Source: a virus. Taken from it: DNA of 32,850 bases. The notes under the pieces were generated by a model, which did no database searches, was not told where the DNA came from, and was given only the letters and a program-made list of their open reading frames with translations. Positions within the stretch are counted from its first letter, which is position 1. The number at the start of each line of letters is the position of its first letter. Positions 30,760 through 32,850 of the stretch are shown one piece after another. The DNA lies in the IMG/VR virus record IMGVR_UViG_3300037843_000015, positions 1 to 32,850 of that record; one strand, written 5' to 3'. A program made the position numbers and the translations under genes.

Positions 30760-30983
30760 ACAACTGGAAAACAACGCTCGCTGGCGTAATCAGCGCAGTC
30801 GTCATGGCCGTAGCAAACTACAGCGGCCCGAACACATGGCAGGGGTATGTTGCCTGTCTCGGCCCGGTCGTGCTTGGCGTACTTGCCAAGGACTTTGACA
30901 CCCACTCGACACAGACGCAGGTCCAGACGGCAACGAACCAGGCACAAGCCGCCGCCATCGACGCCGCCAACTCAACCAAGTAA
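30756..30983 (+). CDS. Probable holin (75 aa)
   Basis: ATG 30756 has GTAGGAG upstream. MNNWKTTLAGVISAVVMAVA is followed by a second hydrophobic segment (YVACLGPVVLGVLAKD) and a polar Gln/Ala-rich tail. The two short membrane helices and the 'NWKTTLAG ... LLAKD' frame are common in small phage holins, which release the endolysin. The earlier start at 30726 would extend it through the upstream mini-frame and has no ribosome site. Confidence 0.7.
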   Translation: MNNWKTTLAGVISAVVMAVANYSGPNTWQGYVACLGPVVLGVLAKDFDTHSTQTQVQTATNQAQAAAIDAANSTK

Positions 30984-30995
30984 CCGGCTCCGGCC

Positions 30996-31023
30996 TCGGC
31001 TTTACGCTTTGGGCGGAAGCCGA
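30996..31023 (+). other. Inverted repeat TCGGCTT-N14-AAGCCGA
   Basis: A 7-bp stem with a 14-base loop lies in the 90-base gap after the holin gene. It has no T-run and the loop is large, so it is not a clear terminator. It may affect messenger RNA stability between the holin and the next gene. Confidence 0.35.
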
Positions 31024-31073
31024 TAGCAGACTTTACGCACCATAACCCGCATCCCGCATCAGGAGAAACCATC

Positions 31074-31406
31074 ATGTCACTTTGGACTGAGATTACCGCG
31101 GCAGGAGAGAAGATCGAGGAGTTCTTGACCAACGTCTCCATCGGAGCGAAGAAGCTCTACGCCGTTTACCAGAAGCTCTCACCTTCAACCCTGGCGGCGG
31201 TTGCCGCTGTCTCCTATGACGTGATCAAGGCATTCGCAGCCGGCACGGCTATCGTGGCCGATGTTGCGGCCGGCAACGTCACGGGAGCCGTCACCATCGC
31301 CATGAGCGACACAACCAAGGCGCTTGTCACACAGTTCGTTACTGACCTCAAGGCTGGCGAGGCCGTGACCGTGGCCGACGCGGACGCGCTCGGAATCAAA
31401 CTGTAG
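31074..31406 (+). CDS. Alanine-rich hypothetical protein (110 aa)
   Basis: AGGAGAAACC precedes the ATG. The protein begins MSLWTEITAAGEKIEEFLTN and continues as amphipathic, Ala/Val-rich helices (YDVIKAFAAGTAIVADVAAG). It has no clear hydrophobic membrane span. The location among holin, mini-genes and endolysin suggests a lysis or late accessory role, but no family is recognised. Confidence 0.6.
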   Translation: MSLWTEITAAGEKIEEFLTNVSIGAKKLYAVYQKLSPSTLAAVAAVSYDVIKAFAAGTAIVADVAAGNVTGAVTIAMSDTTKALVTQFVTDLKAGEAVTVADADALGIKL

Positions 31407-31413
31407 GAGCGAT

Positions 31414-31614
31414 ATGGCAGACCCCGCAATCATCACGTTCACCATTGCACTGCCCCCGGATACCGTCGCGGAGGTCAACGGCTTAATCGCTGATCTCCGC
31501 ACGGCAGTCCAGAAATACTCGGCACTGGCAGACTCAGTAAATGCCGCTGTGCCTCCGATTTTGACCGATGTAAACGCCGTCACGGCGAAGATTGCAAAGG
31601 CGTGGCTACCATGA
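31414..31614 (+). CDS. Small helical hypothetical protein (66 aa)
   Basis: The ATG is preceded by TAGGAG. The product MADPAIITFTIALPPDTVAE, then helices (VNGLIADLRTAVQKYSALAD), looks like a short coiled-coil protein. It ends in an ATGA overlap with the next mini-gene. The family is not recognised. Confidence 0.55.
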   Translation: MADPAIITFTIALPPDTVAEVNGLIADLRTAVQKYSALADSVNAAVPPILTDVNAVTAKIAKAWLP

Positions 31615-31733
31615 CCCCACAACCCAAACCTCCGCTCTGGCAGCGCGTACTCTCGCCGGTATGCGCCGCTCTGAGCAACACGCTCAGCTGGATACTCGGC
31701 GTGAACGTGGGCAAGATCAACAAGGGGAAGTAG
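31611..31733 (+). CDS. Small basic protein ending on the tRNA (40 aa)
   Basis: The start overlaps the previous stop (ATGA). The product MTPQPKPPLWQRVLSPVCAA continues with a short hydrophobic segment (LSNTLSWILGVNVG) and a basic end (KINKGK). It may be membrane-associated. The G of its TAG stop is the first base of the tRNA gene that follows, an extreme overlap that would put the stop codon at the tRNA processing site. Confidence 0.5.
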   Translation: MTPQPKPPLWQRVLSPVCAALSNTLSWILGVNVGKINKGK

Positions 31734-31808
31734 CGGCCCTAGCTCAGTCGGCAGAGCATCTGCCTCGTAAGCAGACGGTCCACAGTTCGATTCTGTGGGG
31801 CCGCTCCA
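31733..31808 (+). tRNA. tRNA-Thr (anticodon CGU)
   Basis: All 76 bases fold as a standard cloverleaf: acceptor GCGGCCC/GGGCCGC, D stem GCTC/GAGC, anticodon stem TCTGC/GCAGA with loop CTCGTAA, and T stem CACAG/CTGTG with loop TTCGATT. The anticodon is CGU, reading ACG (Thr). Discriminator T and CCA are encoded. G1-C72 and C2-G71 plus the G and U of the anticodon agree with known threonine identity elements. It is carried between lysis genes on the late strand and may supplement the host for ACG codons. Confidence 0.95.
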
Positions 31809-31817
31809 GCGCATCAC

Positions 31818-31845
31818 CGGGCGGCGTCCGAAAGGGCGTCGCCTG
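31818..31845 (+). other. Strong hairpin with GAAA tetraloop after the tRNA
   Basis: Bases 31818-31829 pair with 31834-31845 over 12 bp (three G-U pairs) around GAAA at 31830-31833, a stable GNRA tetraloop. No T-run follows, so it is not a standard terminator. It lies 9 bases after the tRNA CCA end and just before the endolysin ribosome site (AGGAG at 31851-31855). It could protect the endolysin message after the tRNA is cut out of the transcript. Confidence 0.55.
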
Positions 31846-31859
31846 AGTGTAGGAGAGAA

Positions 31860-32378
31860 ATGAATATGGCATCATTTGACATAGCATTTCAGTTTCTCAT
31901 GGACAGCGAAGACCCGTCCCGCGAGTACAAGATCACCCCCGACTGCGGCGGCTATGCCATAAGCGGCATCAACAGCGCAGCCTTCCCCGACTCCTACGCG
32001 GCGATTGCTGCCACTCCGCAAGCTAATCATCGTGCCGCGCTGGTGGATTTTTTCTACAAGGTACACTTCTGGAATGGATGGTTTGAGGAGTTTGCCTCGG
32101 ATGAGGTTGCCAAGCGGGTATTCGACGCGGCGGTGAATATGGGCGCGGGTACGGCGGTTAAGCTGTTGCAACAGGCCATCTGCAACGTGACGGGCCTTAC
32201 ACTGGAACTGGACGGTCTGTGGGGGCCGCAGACGGTCGAGACGGCCAACAGTACCGACCCTGTGAAGCTGGTCCAGGCGTTCAAGATAGAGCGGTCAGAT
32301 CACTACAAGGCCATCGTCGCCAAGAACCCCGCCAAGGCTGAATACCTCGCCGGATGGCTGGCAAGGGCTATGAAGTAA
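31860..32378 (+). CDS. Endolysin, GH108 N-acetylmuramidase with C-terminal peptidoglycan-binding domain
   Basis: This enzyme degrades the cell wall at the end of infection. The N-terminus (FQFLMDSEDPSREYKITPDC, then GGYAISGINSAAFPDSY) aligns with the GH108 pattern 'E-x-x-Y ... D-x-G-G-x-x-x-x-G-I-x-x-x-x-F-P'. The catalytic Glu is in the SED...RE segment, although the usual E-G-G-Y core is altered. The central YKVHFWNGWFEEFASDEVAK and AVNMGAGTAVKLLQQAIC match the family and its PG_binding_3 C-terminus (DGLWGPQTVETAN). No signal peptide is seen, so release needs the holin. The length is 172 aa. AGGAG lies 4 bases before the ATG. Confidence 0.87.
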   Translation: MNMASFDIAFQFLMDSEDPSREYKITPDCGGYAISGINSAAFPDSYAAIAATPQANHRAALVDFFYKVHFWNGWFEEFASDEVAKRVFDAAVNMGAGTAVKLLQQAICNVTGLTLELDGLWGPQTVETANSTDPVKLVQAFKIERSDHYKAIVAKNPAKAEYLAGWLARAMK

Positions 32379-32421
32379 ATCCACGCGAAGGAGGATCAGC
32401 TTCTCACACCACGCAGAGCAG

Positions 32422-32452
32422 AGCCGCCTCGGAACAGTGAGGCGGCTTTCTT
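32422..32452 (+). terminator. Rho-independent terminator of the late operon
   Basis: AGCCGCCTC (32422-32430) pairs perfectly with GAGGCGGCT (32439-32447) around an 8-base loop, followed by TTTCTT. It lies 44 bases after the endolysin stop and just before the stop of the opposing methyltransferase gene. The other strand lacks a T-run, so it acts mainly on rightward transcripts. A good AAGGAGG sequence at about 32389 has no start codon after it. Confidence 0.85.
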
Positions 32453-32453
32453 G

Positions 32454-32850
32454 TCAGAAGAGTTTTGCTTGTCTTGCATCTATGCAATGGGGAGAGAACC
32501 AGATGCGCTCTTTGGCGCTGTTATCTCGTGCCTGATTCTCTCCTTGAGAGCCGTATCCGCCATTCGCCTTCCACTCTATGCATTGCCATGAATCAGGCAT
32601 CTTATCTTCACCTTCGTATCCGCAGAGCGCAATCCTGATTCGCGGGTCATCTCCCTGTGCGATTGCCCACTCCCGTACCTCGTTAGCTACTGTAAGGCTG
32701 TCTGAGCTATATAGCGCGTCTGTGCGACCGTCAAGGTAAGGAGGATCGAGGAAGACTCCAGTGGTTCCGAGCTTTACCGTTGGCGTAGGGCCGCAGACAC
32801 GAGACCAATCGCCGCAGCACACCCTGACTCGGCGCAAGCGTTTGGCTAGT
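32454..32850 (-). CDS. Dam-type (D12) DNA adenine methyltransferase, C-terminal part only
   Basis: The frame enters from the right edge (LAKRLRRVRVCCGDWSRVCG) and stops at 32454, giving the last 131-132 residues. The motif FLDPPYLDG is the D-P-P-Y catalytic motif of adenine-N6 methyltransferases. Its placement after RVRVCCGDW and before a polar AKERIWFSPHC end fits the D12/Dam class, in which motif IV lies in the second half. It transfers methyl from S-adenosylmethionine to adenine. Phages use such enzymes to evade restriction or in regulation. The N-terminal S-adenosylmethionine-binding motif lies outside the window. Confidence 0.85.
   Translation of the reverse strand, partial: LAKRLRRVRVCCGDWSRVCGPTPTVKLGTTGVFLDPPYLDGRTDALYSSDSLTVANEVREWAIAQGDDPRIRIALCGYEGEDKMPDSWQCIEWKANGGYGSQGENQARDNSAKERIWFSPHCIDARQAKLF

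Noticed and set aside
30996-31023. Terminator after the holin gene
   Set aside because: The 14-base loop and absence of a T-run make it a weak candidate; the endolysin further on needs read-through.
31733-31808. tRNA as a prophage attachment site
   Set aside because: Phage late genes continue on both sides, no integrase is near, and no second partial tRNA copy is seen in the window.
31592-31846. 84-aa rightward frame across the tRNA
   Set aside because: It reads through the tRNA (the AQSAEHLPRKQ... string is the familiar false translation of tRNA genes) and overlaps two better-supported genes.
1-32850. Window as a complete circular genome
   Set aside because: Joining the ends does not bring the leftward repeat gene and the leftward methyltransferase into one frame, and replication genes are missing.

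Overview
This window is a slice of a tailed bacteriophage genome, or of a prophage, with a contractile (myovirus-type) tail. Positions 1835 to 32447 hold a nearly unbroken rightward gene series in classic late-gene order: packaging, head, neck, tail sheath and tube, tape measure, baseplate, tail fibres, lysis. The large terminase, DUF1073-type portal, Mu gpF-like protein, DUF2213 protease, DUF2184 capsid, DUF3383 sheath, DUF3277-like tube, tape measure with lysozyme domain, Pam3-type baseplate plug, Gp138-like spike, gp46 wedge, baseplate J and DUF2612 proteins form a recognisable set with a small, simple baseplate like that of cyanophage Pam3. No integrase, lysogeny or replication genes are visible. 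Both ends cut genes, and joining the two ends does not give one reading frame, so the window is part of a larger genome. The host cannot be read directly. Moderately high GC, Shine-Dalgarno starts and the secreted-looking, Thr/Ser/Gly-rich fibre proteins suit a Gram-negative soil bacterium, possibly an acidobacterium; that is inference only.

Layout. 1-1745 is a leftward accessory module, with two proteins built from 18-bp (six-residue) tandem repeats. 1746-1834 is a divergent control region with short inverted repeats. 1835-2239 has two small genes. 2223-2289 holds candidate late promoters. 2307-7804 carries packaging, portal, small coupled genes and the gpF-like protein. 7749-8624 is a leftward five-gene cassette (a 'moron') embedded in the head module, read from its own near-consensus, apparently leaderless promoter. 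8714-14709 carries protease/scaffold, decoration, capsid and neck genes. 14720-24072 carries sheath, tube, a frameshifted tail-assembly chaperone, tape measure and baseplate. 24082-29706 carries three host-recognition genes, two of which begin with Sec-type signal peptides. 29843-32378 is the lysis region: coiled-coil/membrane protein, ribbon-helix-helix regulator with its own palindromic operator, holin, several very small genes, a complete tRNA-Thr(CGU) and a GH108 endolysin. A strong terminator at 32422-32452 closes the late operon, facing a leftward Dam-type methyltransferase fragment.

Within the late operon most neighbours overlap by 1 to 4 bases (ATGA, TAATG, TGATG), so translation is probably coupled. 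The most unusual points are the antisense cassette with its leaderless promoter, the same promoter geometry at the ribbon-helix-helix gene, signal peptides on tail fibres, an unrecognised C-terminal domain on the portal, beta-repeat insertions in the decoration protein, and a tRNA whose first base is the last base of a stop codon and which is followed by a 12-bp GAAA-tetraloop hairpin.
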